Of a DNA stretch of 41,198 nt, positions 33,530-41,198 are shown in pieces (within the stretch, counting starts at the first letter, position 1; the number at the start of each line of letters is the position of its first letter). Under the pieces are notes generated by a model, which worked only from the letters and a program-made list of their open reading frames with translations, was not told where the DNA came from and searched no databases. The position numbers and the translations under genes were made by a program. This DNA comes from Peptoniphilaceae bacterium. Its GTDB lineage: Bacteria; Bacillota; Clostridia; Tissierellales; Peptoniphilaceae. The DNA is taken from assembly GCA_029983595.1 (NCBI GenBank), contig JASBZD010000004.1, positions 1 to 41,198 on the forward strand, written 5' to 3'.

Positions 33530-33963
33530 TGGATCTACAAGAAATTTATTCACAAATAATTTTAGAAAACTCTAGAAATCAGGATAATAAAAGAGAACTT
33601 GAGAATCCGGATATAGTAGAACCTGGACATAACCCTAGCTGTGGAGATGAGATAGAGCTTCAAGTAAAACTAGATGGAGATATAATAACTGATGCGGCAT
33701 TTACTGGAGCAGGATGTGCGATTTCTCAAGCAGCTACTTCAGTAATGTGCGATGAGATAAAAGGTAAAACTCTAGAAGAAGCTAAAGAAATGTGTGAAAT
33801 CTATATTGGTATGATAAAAAGAGAAGACATTTTAGAAGACGATTTAGAAAAAATCGGCGATGCAGTAGCTTTTCAGAATATCTCAAATATGCCACAGAGA
33901 GTAAAATGTGCACTACTTTCTTGGAAAACTTTAAATGATTTAATTGAAGAAAGAGATAAATAA
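33529..33963 (+). CDS. sufU: SufU, zinc-dependent sulfur transferase/scaffold
   Basis: IscU-like protein of Gram-positive SUF systems that accepts sulfur from SufS. 144 aa. The three conserved cysteines and an Asp are present: NPSCGDEIEL, GAGCAISQAA and QRVKCALLSW. The insertion between the second and third Cys is as in SufU rather than IscU. Last gene of the operon, followed by a strong terminator. Confidence 0.95.
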   Translation: MDLQEIYSQIILENSRNQDNKRELENPDIVEPGHNPSCGDEIELQVKLDGDIITDAAFTGAGCAISQAATSVMCDEIKGKTLEEAKEMCEIYIGMIKREDILEDDLEKIGDAVAFQNISNMPQRVKCALLSWKTLNDLIEERDK

Positions 33964-33977
33964 AAAATATAATTTAT

Positions 33978-34003
33978 GTGGCATGAAAAGTGCCACTTTT
34001 TTT
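33978..34003 (+). terminator. Terminator of the suf operon
   Basis: GTGGCA (33978-33983) pairs with TGCCAC (33991-33996) across TGAAAAG, followed by seven T. Confidence 0.9.
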
Positions 34004-34039
34004 AATTGTTAGATTTTATTAATGCGCATATATAAATTA

Positions 34040-34068
34040 TTCATAAATAGCCTTAATTGTTGTATAAT
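34040..34068 (+). promoter_or_regulatory. Likely promoter of walJ-surE-pyrG
   Basis: TATAAT at 34063-34068 with a weak -35 TTCATA 17 bp upstream (34040-34045), 34 bases before the proposed walJ start. Confidence 0.5.
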
Positions 34069-34102
34069 AAATATGTGTTTATTTTAAAAAGGATGTGTAA
34101 AT

Positions 34103-34906
34103 ATCAAGTTTTGTTCACTTTCTAGTGGCAGTAGTGGAAACTGTCAGTATGTAGAGTATAAGGACACTAAAATTTTAATAGATGCTGGACTTAATGGAAA
34201 ACGTACTAAAAATATGCTTGAGAGTATTGGGGTAGATATTAGAGAAATAGATGCTATTTTTATTACCCACGAGCATACAGACCATATTTCAGGTGCTGGA
34301 ATATTATCTAGGCGTTTTAATATCCCCATTTATGCAAATGGCGAAACATGGATAGCTATGGAGGATAAAATTAAAAATATAGACCCAATAAATAGACGAG
34401 AGTTTTATAAGGAGTCTAGTTTTTATTTTAGGGATATTTTTATTACGCCTGTGCCGATTTTTCACGATGCAGCTAACCCCAACGGATTTGTTTTAAGAAC
34501 TGAAAATGAGAAGATATCAGTAGTTACAGATACTGGATATATAAATACTCAGATGCTTGATATGATAAGAGATAGTAATTTATATTTTCTTGAATCTAAC
34601 CATGATATAAATATGCTTAAAACTGGACGATATACCTGGCCTTTAAAGCAGCGTATTTTATCGACTAAGGGACATTTATCTAATGATAACACGTCTGAGG
34701 TACTAGAAGAGATAATTAAAAAAGAGGGAGAGATTTATATTCTTTCTCATCTTTCGATAGATAATAATACGCCGGAGATTGCTTATAATCAGGCGAGAAG
34801 GACTTTAGAAAATAAAGGTGGAGAACTAGATATTGGTTCTGTAAAACTAGAAGTGGCTCCTAGATTTGAGACTTCGAAGTTATATGACCTTAAGGAGGAA
34901 AAATGA
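34103..34906 (+). CDS. walJ: WalJ (YycJ) MBL-fold hydrolase, apparently with an ATC start codon
   Basis: Metallo-beta-lactamase-fold protein associated with the Wal system; YycJ-type proteins are 5' exonuclease-like. The motif THEHTDH and a late DTGYIN are intact. The family N-terminus MKFCSLSSGSSGN is encoded here as ATC-AAG-TTT-TGT at 34103, and this region is essential for the fold. An in-frame stop is at 34085. No ATG, GTG or TTG lies between it and an internal ATG at 34214, which would remove 37 conserved residues. AAAAAGGA (34086-34093) is nine bases before the ATC. Read from ATC the protein is 267 aa, the family size. The stop overlaps surE (ATGA). Confidence 0.85.
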   Translation: MKFCSLSSGSSGNCQYVEYKDTKILIDAGLNGKRTKNMLESIGVDIREIDAIFITHEHTDHISGAGILSRRFNIPIYANGETWIAMEDKIKNIDPINRREFYKESSFYFRDIFITPVPIFHDAANPNGFVLRTENEKISVVTDTGYINTQMLDMIRDSNLYFLESNHDINMLKTGRYTWPLKQRILSTKGHLSNDNTSEVLEEIIKKEGEIYILSHLSIDNNTPEIAYNQARRTLENKGGELDIGSVKLEVAPRFETSKLYDLKEEK

Positions 34907-35652
34907 AAATACTACTTTCAAATGATGACGGTATTATGTCGGAGGGCTTAAGACTGTTAGCTATAGAATTACAAAAAGAACACGATGTATATATTGTGGC
35001 TCCAGATAGAGAGAGATCTGCGTCAAGTCACTCTATTTCAATAAAGAAGGATTTAGTTTTAGAAAAAGTAAATCTAGAAGGAGTAAAAAATACTGCATAT
35101 AGCCTTACTGGTACTCCAGCAGACTGTATTCGTGTGGCTTTTGAGCTATTATATAAGGATATTGATGTAGTATTTTCTGGAATTAATAAGGGATATAACT
35201 CTGGAGCTGATGTTCAATATTCTGGAACTGTTTCTGTATGTGCTGAGGCTAATTTATATAATATCCCCGGAGTTGCTGTAAGTGCTGAGTTTAGAGATGG
35301 TGGATGTGACTATGAAGTGGCTTCCAAAGTAGCTCCTATGATTTTTAATAGATATAAAGATCTAGTTATGGGATCTAATGTCGTTTTAAATCTAAATGTA
35401 CCAAAACTTAAAGCTAGCGATATTAAAGGTGTAAAAGTTTGCGAACTTGGTGAGTTAATTTATGATTCTTTTTCAATGGAAGAAGAGGAAGAAGGAAAAT
35501 ATATAGTAAAATTATTAGAAAGAACACCAAAATATATTAGACCAAATTCTGATCAAGACTATTTAACTCGTGGATATATTACTGTTACTCCAATTGAGTA
35601 CACTTTCCACAACGAAAAAAGCCTTTTAGAATATGAAAATATTAATTATTAA
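34903..35652 (+). CDS. surE: SurE 5'/3'-nucleotidase
   Basis: Survival protein SurE, a metal-dependent nucleoside monophosphatase. 249 aa. The N-terminal metal site is LLSNDDGI (Asp8, Asp9), followed by VAPDRERSASSHSIS and GTPADCIRVA, with SGINKGYNSGADVQYSGTV carrying further ligands. AAGGAGG lies just before the ATG, inside the end of walJ. pyrG follows after ten bases, so a nucleotide phosphatase and CTP synthase are co-expressed. Confidence 0.94.
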   Translation: MKILLSNDDGIMSEGLRLLAIELQKEHDVYIVAPDRERSASSHSISIKKDLVLEKVNLEGVKNTAYSLTGTPADCIRVAFELLYKDIDVVFSGINKGYNSGADVQYSGTVSVCAEANLYNIPGVAVSAEFRDGGCDYEVASKVAPMIFNRYKDLVMGSNVVLNLNVPKLKASDIKGVKVCELGELIYDSFSMEEEEEGKYIVKLLERTPKYIRPNSDQDYLTRGYITVTPIEYTFHNEKSLLEYENINY

Positions 35653-35662
35653 GGAGTAGAAA

Positions 35663-37264
35663 ATGACAAAATATATATTTGTTACAGGCGGAGTAGTTAG
35701 TGGTATAGGAAAGGGAATATGTTCTGCTAGTATTGGCAGACTTTTAATCGATAGAGGTTATTCCGTTTTTATGCAAAAATTTGACCCATATCTAAATACT
35801 GATCCCGGTCTTTTAAGTCCATACCAACATGGTGAGGTTTTTGTAACTCGTGATGGTGCTAAGGCTGATCTAGATTTAGGCCATTATGAGAGATTTATAG
35901 ATGTAGAACTTACTAAAAAATCTACTGTTACATCAGGTAGAATTTATGATTCAGTTTTAAGAAAAGAAAAACGTGGCGACTATAATGGCGGAACTGTTCA
36001 GGTTATACCTCATGTTACTGATGAGATAAAAAAGGGTGTATATGAGGCGGCTAAAGAGTCTGAGGCTGATGTTATTATTACTGAAATTGGTGGGACTGTA
36101 GGGGATATAGAGTCACTTCCATTTATTGAAGCTATTCGTCAGATCCACTCTGAAAATAGCTCTGGAAATGTTTTGTTTGTACATACTACCTTAGTACCAA
36201 ATATTCCTGGTACAGACGAGCTAAAGACTAAACCTACACAACACTCTTATAAAGAGCTTATGAGCTATGGTATAAAACCAGATATTATAATCGCGCGTGC
36301 TGAGGGGATTGTAGATCAGGATACAAAAAATAAAATCTCGCTATTTTGTGATATCCCACCAGAGGCTATTATTCAGTCTACTAATGTAAAACTTATTTAT
36401 GAAGTTCCGCTAGTTTTTAAACGCCAAAATTTAGATAAATATATTATTAAAAAACTAGGTCTAGAAGATAATGATGAGATTTCTAACGAATGGGAAGAGA
36501 TGGTAGTAAGATATAAAAATGCTAATCTTCCGCTTTCTATAGGACTAGTAGGAAAATATACGGCTTTACCTGACTCTTATCTTTCTGTCATGAATGCTCT
36601 TAAAGATGCTGGCTATGACAATGGCTATAATGCTGAAATAACTCTAGTAAATAGTGAGGATTTAAATGAAGAGAATTATATAGAAATTTTAAAAGATTTT
36701 GATGGAATTATTATACCAGGAGGATCTGGAAAACGCGGAAATTCTGGCATTATTCTTGCTGCAAAATATGCTCGTGAAGAAAATATTCCATTTTATGGCA
36801 TAGATCTAGGTATGAATCTTGCTGTAGTAGAATTTGCTAGAAATATTCTAGGACTAGAAGAGGCTAACTCTACTGAAATCGATATTAATACTAAAGATCC
36901 AGTAATTTATGACCCTAATTTTGAAGATAATCAAACAGGTGAGGTAAAAAAACGTATTGGAAATTATAAAGTAATATTAAATGAAGATACTCTAGCGAAA
37001 GAACTTTATGAAGAAGACGAAGTATTAGAGCGTCACATTCATAATTTAGAGTTCAATAAAGATTATCTAGATAGATTTATAGAAGCTGGATTTATAGTAT
37101 CAGGCTATAATGATGAAGAAGATCTAGTGGAGATTTTAGAGCTAAAAGATAACGACTATTATATTCTTACTACTTTTGATTCAGCTTTTAGAAATAGACC
37201 AAATAGACCACACCCATTATATAAAGGATTTATAAAAGCTGCTGCCAAAAAACGCGCTAACTAA
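35663..37264 (+). CDS. pyrG: CTP synthase with an inactivated glutaminase domain
   Basis: CTP synthase makes CTP from UTP. The N-terminal synthetase domain (about 1-270) is intact: TGGVVSGIGKGI, SPYQHGEVFVTRDGA, LDLGHYERF and EIGGTVGDIES. The C-terminal domain (about 290-533) aligns throughout with class I amidotransferase, but all three catalytic residues are gone. GICLGMQ is GIDLGMN (Asp381 for Cys), and FHPEF is FDSAF (Asp506 for His, Ala508 for Glu). The Gln-binding RHRHRYEFN is RHIHNLEFN, and TMRLG is KKRIG. It therefore cannot hydrolyse glutamine by the known mechanism and should use free ammonia. At 533 aa it has normal length with no frameshift. AGGAG precedes the ATG. Confidence 0.95.
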   Translation: MTKYIFVTGGVVSGIGKGICSASIGRLLIDRGYSVFMQKFDPYLNTDPGLLSPYQHGEVFVTRDGAKADLDLGHYERFIDVELTKKSTVTSGRIYDSVLRKEKRGDYNGGTVQVIPHVTDEIKKGVYEAAKESEADVIITEIGGTVGDIESLPFIEAIRQIHSENSSGNVLFVHTTLVPNIPGTDELKTKPTQHSYKELMSYGIKPDIIIARAEGIVDQDTKNKISLFCDIPPEAIIQSTNVKLIYEVPLVFKRQNLDKYIIKKLGLEDNDEISNEWEEMVVRYKNANLPLSIGLVGKYTALPDSYLSVMNALKDAGYDNGYNAEITLVNSEDLNEENYIEILKDFDGIIIPGGSGKRGNSGIILAAKYAREENIPFYGIDLGMNLAVVEFARNILGLEEANSTEIDINTKDPVIYDPNFEDNQTGEVKKRIGNYKVILNEDTLAKELYEEDEVLERHIHNLEFNKDYLDRFIEAGFIVSGYNDEEDLVEILELKDNDYYILTTFDSAFRNRPNRPHPLYKGFIKAAAKKRAN

Positions 37265-37332
37265 TTATATATCTTATATCTGGGTATATTTAAAATAGCA
37301 CAAAAATTTAAGAAACCTTAGAGGAGGACTAG

Positions 37333-37842
37333 ATGACTAAAGTAGCTATTTTAATAGAAGATGATTTTAATGAAGATGAATTAATATATCCTTACCACCG
37401 CCTTAGAGAAGAAGGATTTGAAGTAGAACTTGTAGGATCTGAGCCAGAAGAAGTATATTATTCAGAGGCTGGATACTCTAGAAAGTCTGATATATGCACT
37501 ACTGGCGCTAAACCAGAAGACTATGCAGCTGTATTTATTCCAGGTGGATATTCTCCAGACCATATGAGAGTTAACGAAAATACTGTAAAATTTGTAAATG
37601 AAATTTATAAAGCTGGAAAACCAGTAGGAGCTATCTGTCACGCTGGTTGGATGGTAGCAGAGTCAATTGATATAAAGGGTAAAAAACTTACATCAGTTTC
37701 TAATATAAAAACTGACCTTATAAATGCTGGAGCTAATTGGGTAGATGAAGAGTCTGTAGTAGATGGAAATCTAGTAACTGGAAGGACTCCAAAAGATCTA
37801 GCTCCAATGGTTAAAGATTTTATAGATTTAATTAAAAAATAA
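37333..37842 (+). CDS. PfpI/DJ-1 family protein (YhbO-like)
   Basis: A 169-aa single-domain protein of the DJ-1/PfpI superfamily. The nucleophile elbow is AICHAGW (Cys102, His103), with the conserved acidic residue early in the protein (EDDFNEDEL) and the IPGGYSPD loop. Family members are variously described as deglycase, glyoxalase or protease; the activity here is not resolved. A GGAGG lies seven bases before the ATG. It follows pyrG after a 68-bp gap and ends at a strong terminator. Confidence 0.88.
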   Translation: MTKVAILIEDDFNEDELIYPYHRLREEGFEVELVGSEPEEVYYSEAGYSRKSDICTTGAKPEDYAAVFIPGGYSPDHMRVNENTVKFVNEIYKAGKPVGAICHAGWMVAESIDIKGKKLTSVSNIKTDLINAGANWVDEESVVDGNLVTGRTPKDLAPMVKDFIDLIKK

Positions 37843-37875
37843 TAATATTTATCGGATTTATTTGATAAAAAAATG

Positions 37876-37920
37876 ATAGTTTAGAAATTCTATTACCTGG
37901 TTTCTAAACTATTTTTTATT
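37876..37920 (+). terminator. Terminator after the PfpI gene
   Basis: ATAGTTTAGAAA (37876-37887) pairs perfectly with TTTCTAAACTAT (37901-37912), followed by a T-rich run. Confidence 0.9.
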
Positions 37921-37928
37921 TTCCCATT

Positions 37929-37957
37929 AAAAAAGCCGCAGGTTATTCCTGCAGCTT
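37929..37957 (-). terminator. Terminator of the rbs operon (minus strand)
   Basis: GCCGCAGG (37935-37942) and CCTGCAGC (37948-37955) form a stem with one mismatch. On the minus strand it is followed by six T, downstream of rbsB. Confidence 0.85.
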
Positions 37958-37990
37958 GCTAAATTATTGAGAGTAATAGATATATATCTA

Positions 37991-38929
37991 TTATTTAATT
38001 AGTTCAAGTGGACTGTCTATTTGCGCCTCTACAGTTTCACCTTTTAGATGTTTTATAGCAGTTTCCATAGCTATTTTACCCATTTCTTTTGGTTGTTGAG
38101 CTACTGTAGCTGATAATTCACCATTTTTAACTGCTTCTACTGCATCGTCATTTCCATCAAAACCTACTACTACGATATCTTTACCACTAGCTTTGATAGC
38201 TTCTCTAGCACCTAATGCCATTTCGTCATTTTGGCAGAATACAGCTTTTACATCTGGATGAGCTTGAAGTAAGTTTTCCATAACTGTTAGACCTTCAGCT
38301 CTGTCAAAGTTAGCTGTTTGGCTAGCTACTAGGTTTATTTTTCCTGATGTAGCTTCTTCAAAACCTTGACCTCTTTCACGAGTTGAACTAGCTCCTGGTA
38401 TACCTTCAAGTTGGATAACTTCAGCATTTTCTCCTACTTTTTCTAGGATATATTCTCCAGCCATTTTCCCACCTTCAATGTTATTAGATGCGATAAAGCT
38501 TAAAAGTTCTCCTTCGTCAGATCCACGGTCAACGCAGATAACTGGGATATTAGCTTCATTAGCTTTTTGGATAGATGGAGCTATAGCTGTTGAGTCCACT
38601 GGGTTTACAATAATTAGATCAACACCTTGTGTAATAAGATCTTCTACTTGGTTAGATTGAGTAGATGAGTCGTTTTGTGCATCAGTTATAATAGTTTCAA
38701 CGCTTTCATTTTTAGCTATTTCCTCAACTCCTTCTCTTATTGAGATAAAGAATGGGTTATTTAGTGTAGATAGTGAAACCCCTACTTTATAGCTACCTTC
38801 TGTAGTTGTTGCTGATTCTTCTGGTTTATTATCTTGTGTTTTTTCATTGTTTTGACCTTCCACACCACAAGATGTGAATGCAAAAACTGCTATTAATAGC
38901 ATTAATAAAATATTTCTAAATTTTTTCAT
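37991..38929 (-). CDS. rbsB: RbsB-like sugar-binding lipoprotein
   Basis: Substrate-binding lipoprotein of a ribose-type ABC importer. 312 aa, with lipobox FTSC (Cys21), a Gln/Asn/Glu/Thr-rich tether to about 45, then the type I periplasmic-binding fold: VGVSLSTLNNPFFISIREG, the GVDLIIVNPVDSTAI strand, VICVDRGSDEG, and FCQNDEMALGAREAI with the hinge VVVGFDGNDDA. These match D-ribose-binding proteins closely. Other pentoses or autoinducer-2 remain possible. It is the third gene of rbsA-C-B, starting eight bases after rbsC. A GGAG site precedes the ATG. Confidence 0.9.
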   Translation of the reverse strand: MKKFRNILLMLLIAVFAFTSCGVEGQNNEKTQDNKPEESATTTEGSYKVGVSLSTLNNPFFISIREGVEEIAKNESVETIITDAQNDSSTQSNQVEDLITQGVDLIIVNPVDSTAIAPSIQKANEANIPVICVDRGSDEGELLSFIASNNIEGGKMAGEYILEKVGENAEVIQLEGIPGASSTRERGQGFEEATSGKINLVASQTANFDRAEGLTVMENLLQAHPDVKAVFCQNDEMALGAREAIKASGKDIVVVGFDGNDDAVEAVKNGELSATVAQQPKEMGKIAMETAIKHLKGETVEAQIDSPLELIK

Positions 38930-38937
38930 AAGTTCTC

Positions 38938-39882
38938 CTATTTATTTCTTTTACGGTCAATTAATACTGCTACGAGTATTACTATCCCTTTTACAATTTG
39001 TTGATAAAAACTTGAAACTCCCAATAAATTAAGGCCATTATTTAGTACACCTAAGATTAGGATACCTAGTAGGGTGCCAGTTAATGATCCAGCTCCACCT
39101 GACATGGATGTGCCACCTAGTACTACTGCAGCTATAGCATCCATTTCATAGGCTGTCCCTGCAGTAGGTTGAGCAGAGTTTAGTCTAGAAGTCAGCACAA
39201 GACCTGATAAAACAGCCATTAGCGCTGATATAACATAAACCCATATCATAACTTTATCTGTATTAATACCTGAGATATAACTTGCTTTATAGTTACCCCC
39301 TACAGCATATACTTTTCTACCATATGGTGTTTTATTTAAAATCACCCATAAAATTAAAAATACTATAGCAAAAAGTATAACTGGAAATGGTATGCCTAAA
39401 AATACGCCTTTTCCTAAAAATTGGAAAAAGAAGTTATCTTTAGGTCCAGCTATAGGTCTACCTTCTGTATAAACTAGTGTAAGACCGCGATATATAGTCA
39501 TTGTGGCTAGTGTTACTATAAAAGGAGCAAGTTTACCTTTAGTAATTAGTAAACCATTAACTAGTCCAAGAAATAAGCCTAGAATAATAGCTATTACGAT
39601 TGCCACCAAAGTATTCATTCCAGATTGTAATAAGCCTGCGAATACTGCTGAGGTTATGGCTAGAGTTGAACCTACAGACAAGTCTATACCGCCTGTTAGG
39701 ATTACAAATGTCATACCTAACGCTATAAAACCATTTATTATAAGCTGTCTTAGGAGGTTTAAAAGGTTAGTTGGTTGTAAAAATGTGGGGTTCATTACAC
39801 TTACAAATAGTATAAGTATAATTAGGGCAATAAGTGTGCCCAGATTTTGATTATTTTTTAGTTTTCCCTTAAAGTCACTCAT
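38938..39882 (-). CDS. rbsC: RbsC-like sugar ABC transporter permease
   Basis: A 314-aa permease of the BPD_transp_2/RbsC family. Landmarks are NLLRQLIINGFIALGMTFVI, the GGIDLSVGST motif, GRPIAG, the GGNYKASYISGIN block and VLGGTSMSGGAGSLTGTLLG near the C-terminus, the last being strongly conserved in ribose-type permeases. It overlaps rbsA by four bases (ATGA) and is followed by rbsB. Confidence 0.95.
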   Translation of the reverse strand: MSDFKGKLKNNQNLGTLIALIILILFVSVMNPTFLQPTNLLNLLRQLIINGFIALGMTFVILTGGIDLSVGSTLAITSAVFAGLLQSGMNTLVAIVIAIILGLFLGLVNGLLITKGKLAPFIVTLATMTIYRGLTLVYTEGRPIAGPKDNFFFQFLGKGVFLGIPFPVILFAIVFLILWVILNKTPYGRKVYAVGGNYKASYISGINTDKVMIWVYVISALMAVLSGLVLTSRLNSAQPTAGTAYEMDAIAAVVLGGTSMSGGAGSLTGTLLGILILGVLNNGLNLLGVSSFYQQIVKGIVILVAVLIDRKRNK

Positions 39883-41198
39883 AGTTTACCTCCTGTAGCA
39901 AGGGTCATAATTTTTTCTTGGTTTGCTTCTTCTCTAAGTAGCTCACCATTTATTTTTCCCTCATGAACTACATAAATCCTATCTGATAGGCTAAGAAGTT
40001 CTGGAAGGTCACTTGATATTAATATAACACATACTCCTTGGTGTGTTAGGTTTTTAATAAGGTCATAGATTTCACTTTTTGCACCGACATCTACACCTTT
40101 TGTGGGTTCATCTAGAATTAAAATTTCTGGATCTATAGCATACCATTTTGCAAATACTACTTTTTGTTGGTTACCTCCAGATAGATCACGCACTAATGTA
40201 TCACCAGACATAGTTTTAATTCTAAAACTATCAATTAGATTATCAGATAGTTCTCTTTCTCTTTTTTTATCAATAAAGACTTTATCGGTAAATTTGTTAA
40301 AATTTAGAAGAGATATATTTTCTCTAATACTTTCATCAAGGACTAGCCCTTCTTCTTGTCTATTTTCTGTTACAAAACTTATTTTATTTTTTATAGCATC
40401 TATAGGTTTTGTTATTTCTACCTTTTTGCCATCTATATATATTTCTCCGCTATCTTTCGAGTCCAGTCCAAAAAGCGAGCGCATAATCTCTGTTCTGCCT
40501 GCTCCCATTAGCCCTGATATACCTAGCACTTCGCCTTTTTTGGCTGTGATATTTATATCGTGAAATAAATCTTTTGATGAGAAGTTTTTTAATTCTAACT
40601 TTACATCTGTTACTTCTGCGTCCATATCTGGATAAAAATCACCAATATCTCTACCTACCATATGGTTTACTACTTCTATCTCACTTGTAGAATCTGTATC
40701 TAGATTTGCAACGGATTTTCCATCACGCATTACTGTTATCTTATGAGTTTGAGAAAAGATTTCCTCCATCCTGTGGGAGATATAAATCATAGATACGCCT
40801 TCTTCGTTTAGTTTTTTCATAAGCGCAAATAGCTTATCTATTTCATTATTAGTTAGGGCACTAGTCGGTTCATCTAAAATAAGGACATTTACTTTATTAA
40901 GATTGGCCTTAGCTATTTCCATCATCTGTCTTTGGCCTACTGATAAATTAGATACTTTAGTATCTGGGTCTATATTTAGATTAAATCTACCTAGTAAATC
41001 TATAGTTTTTTGTCTCATAGCTTTTTTATCAAGAAAAATACCATTAGTGATTTCATTATTCATAAAGATATTTTCCATGACAGAAAGCTCTGGCCAGTCA
41101 CTTAACTCTTGGTGGATAAAGCTTATACCCAGTTCTTTAGCTACTGTCGTATCAGTTATATCCACTTCTTTACCATCTATAAGGATAGAGCCACTATC
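39879..41198 (-). CDS. rbsA: RbsA-like sugar ABC transporter ATPase (5' end outside the window)
   Basis: Tandem-domain ATPase of the ribose-type importer, lacking roughly the first 60 residues because the gene continues past the right edge. The frame is open to 41198 (DSGSILIDGKEV). The first domain retains its Q-loop (FIHQEL), signature LSVGQRQMMEIAKA, Walker B LILDEPTSAL and the His in YISHRMEEIF. The second domain has a degenerate Walker A ISGLMGAGRTEI, signature LSGGNQQKVVFAKW and LILDEPTKGVDVGAKSEIY, the usual RbsA pattern. The regulator or sugar kinase genes expected upstream are not visible. Confidence 0.95.
   Translation of the reverse strand, partial: DSGSILIDGKEVDITDTTVAKELGISFIHQELSDWPELSVMENIFMNNEITNGIFLDKKAMRQKTIDLLGRFNLNIDPDTKVSNLSVGQRQMMEIAKANLNKVNVLILDEPTSALTNNEIDKLFALMKKLNEEGVSMIYISHRMEEIFSQTHKITVMRDGKSVANLDTDSTSEIEVVNHMVGRDIGDFYPDMDAEVTDVKLELKNFSSKDLFHDINITAKKGEVLGISGLMGAGRTEIMRSLFGLDSKDSGEIYIDGKKVEITKPIDAIKNKISFVTENRQEEGLVLDESIRENISLLNFNKFTDKVFIDKKRERELSDNLIDSFRIKTMSGDTLVRDLSGGNQQKVVFAKWYAIDPEILILDEPTKGVDVGAKSEIYDLIKNLTHQGVCVILISSDLPELLSLSDRIYVVHEGKINGELLREEANQEKIMTLATGGKL

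Noticed and set aside
34214..34906. Treating the ATG at 34214 as the walJ start
   Set aside because: The 37 codons before it encode the conserved FCSLSSGSSGN strand of the family, and the internal ATG lacks a ribosome-binding site.
37265..37332. Riboswitch or attenuator between pyrG and the PfpI gene
   Set aside because: The gap is 68 bp with no stable hairpin or conserved aptamer sequence visible.

Overview
The window is AT-rich, densely coded DNA from a low-GC Bacillota (Firmicutes). Several features point that way: a WalRKHI cell-wall two-component operon, a SufCBDSU iron-sulfur operon, an SLH-domain protein, copper-amine-oxidase 'stalk' domains, strong AGGAGG ribosome-binding sites, rho-independent terminators, and AGA/CTA/ATA-rich codon use. 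The mix (SLH and stalk proteins, DUF969-DUF979-Pcp, peptide/amino-acid functions, no respiratory genes) best fits an anaerobic peptone fermenter such as the Tissierellia/Peptoniphilaceae. That placement is inference, not proof.

Layout. 1-4.8 kb: walR-walK-walH-walI. 4.8-5.64 kb: non-coding DNA with repeated DnaA boxes, an 80-bp inverted repeat and a small membrane-protein gene on the minus strand. 5.84-8.0 kb: a degenerating cluster of small secreted, lipoprotein and membrane genes with a duplicated promoter-region element. 8.0-11.1 kb: tRNA-Arg(CCT), an AIM24-family protein, a metallo-beta-lactamase-fold hydrolase and an HtrA protease. 11.1-23.6 kb: a cobalamin-riboswitch operon encoding a ChlI-like ATPase, a ChlD-like ATPase/VWA protein, CobN, a SPASM radical-SAM enzyme, two substrate-binding lipoproteins, a FecCD permease and an ATPase with an extra C-terminal domain. 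23.7-27.4 kb: a dicarboxylate/amino-acid symporter, then DUF969-DUF979-pcp. 27.4-28.9 kb: stalk-domain and SLH-domain surface proteins. 29.0-34.0 kb: sufCBDSU. 34.1-37.8 kb: walJ-surE-pyrG and a PfpI/DJ-1 protein. 37.9-41.2 kb, minus strand: rbsB-rbsC-rbsA, with rbsA cut by the window edge.

The most notable observations are these. (1) A B12-riboswitch operon couples a CobN/ChlI/ChlD-type chelatase with a SPASM radical-SAM enzyme and a metal-chelate or corrinoid ABC importer; it looks like a tetrapyrrole or corrinoid salvage or remodelling system. (2) The CTP synthase (PyrG) has lost its whole glutaminase triad (Cys to Asp, His to Asp, Glu to Ala) and should depend on free ammonia. (3) sufB is split by a -1 frameshift lying exactly on the canonical slippery heptamer A AAA AAG. 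(4) walJ has no ATG, GTG or TTG start where its conserved N-terminus begins; an ATC codon stands there behind a good ribosome-binding site. (5) A DnaA-box cluster follows walI without dnaA nearby. All calls were made by reading the sequence; no database search was run.
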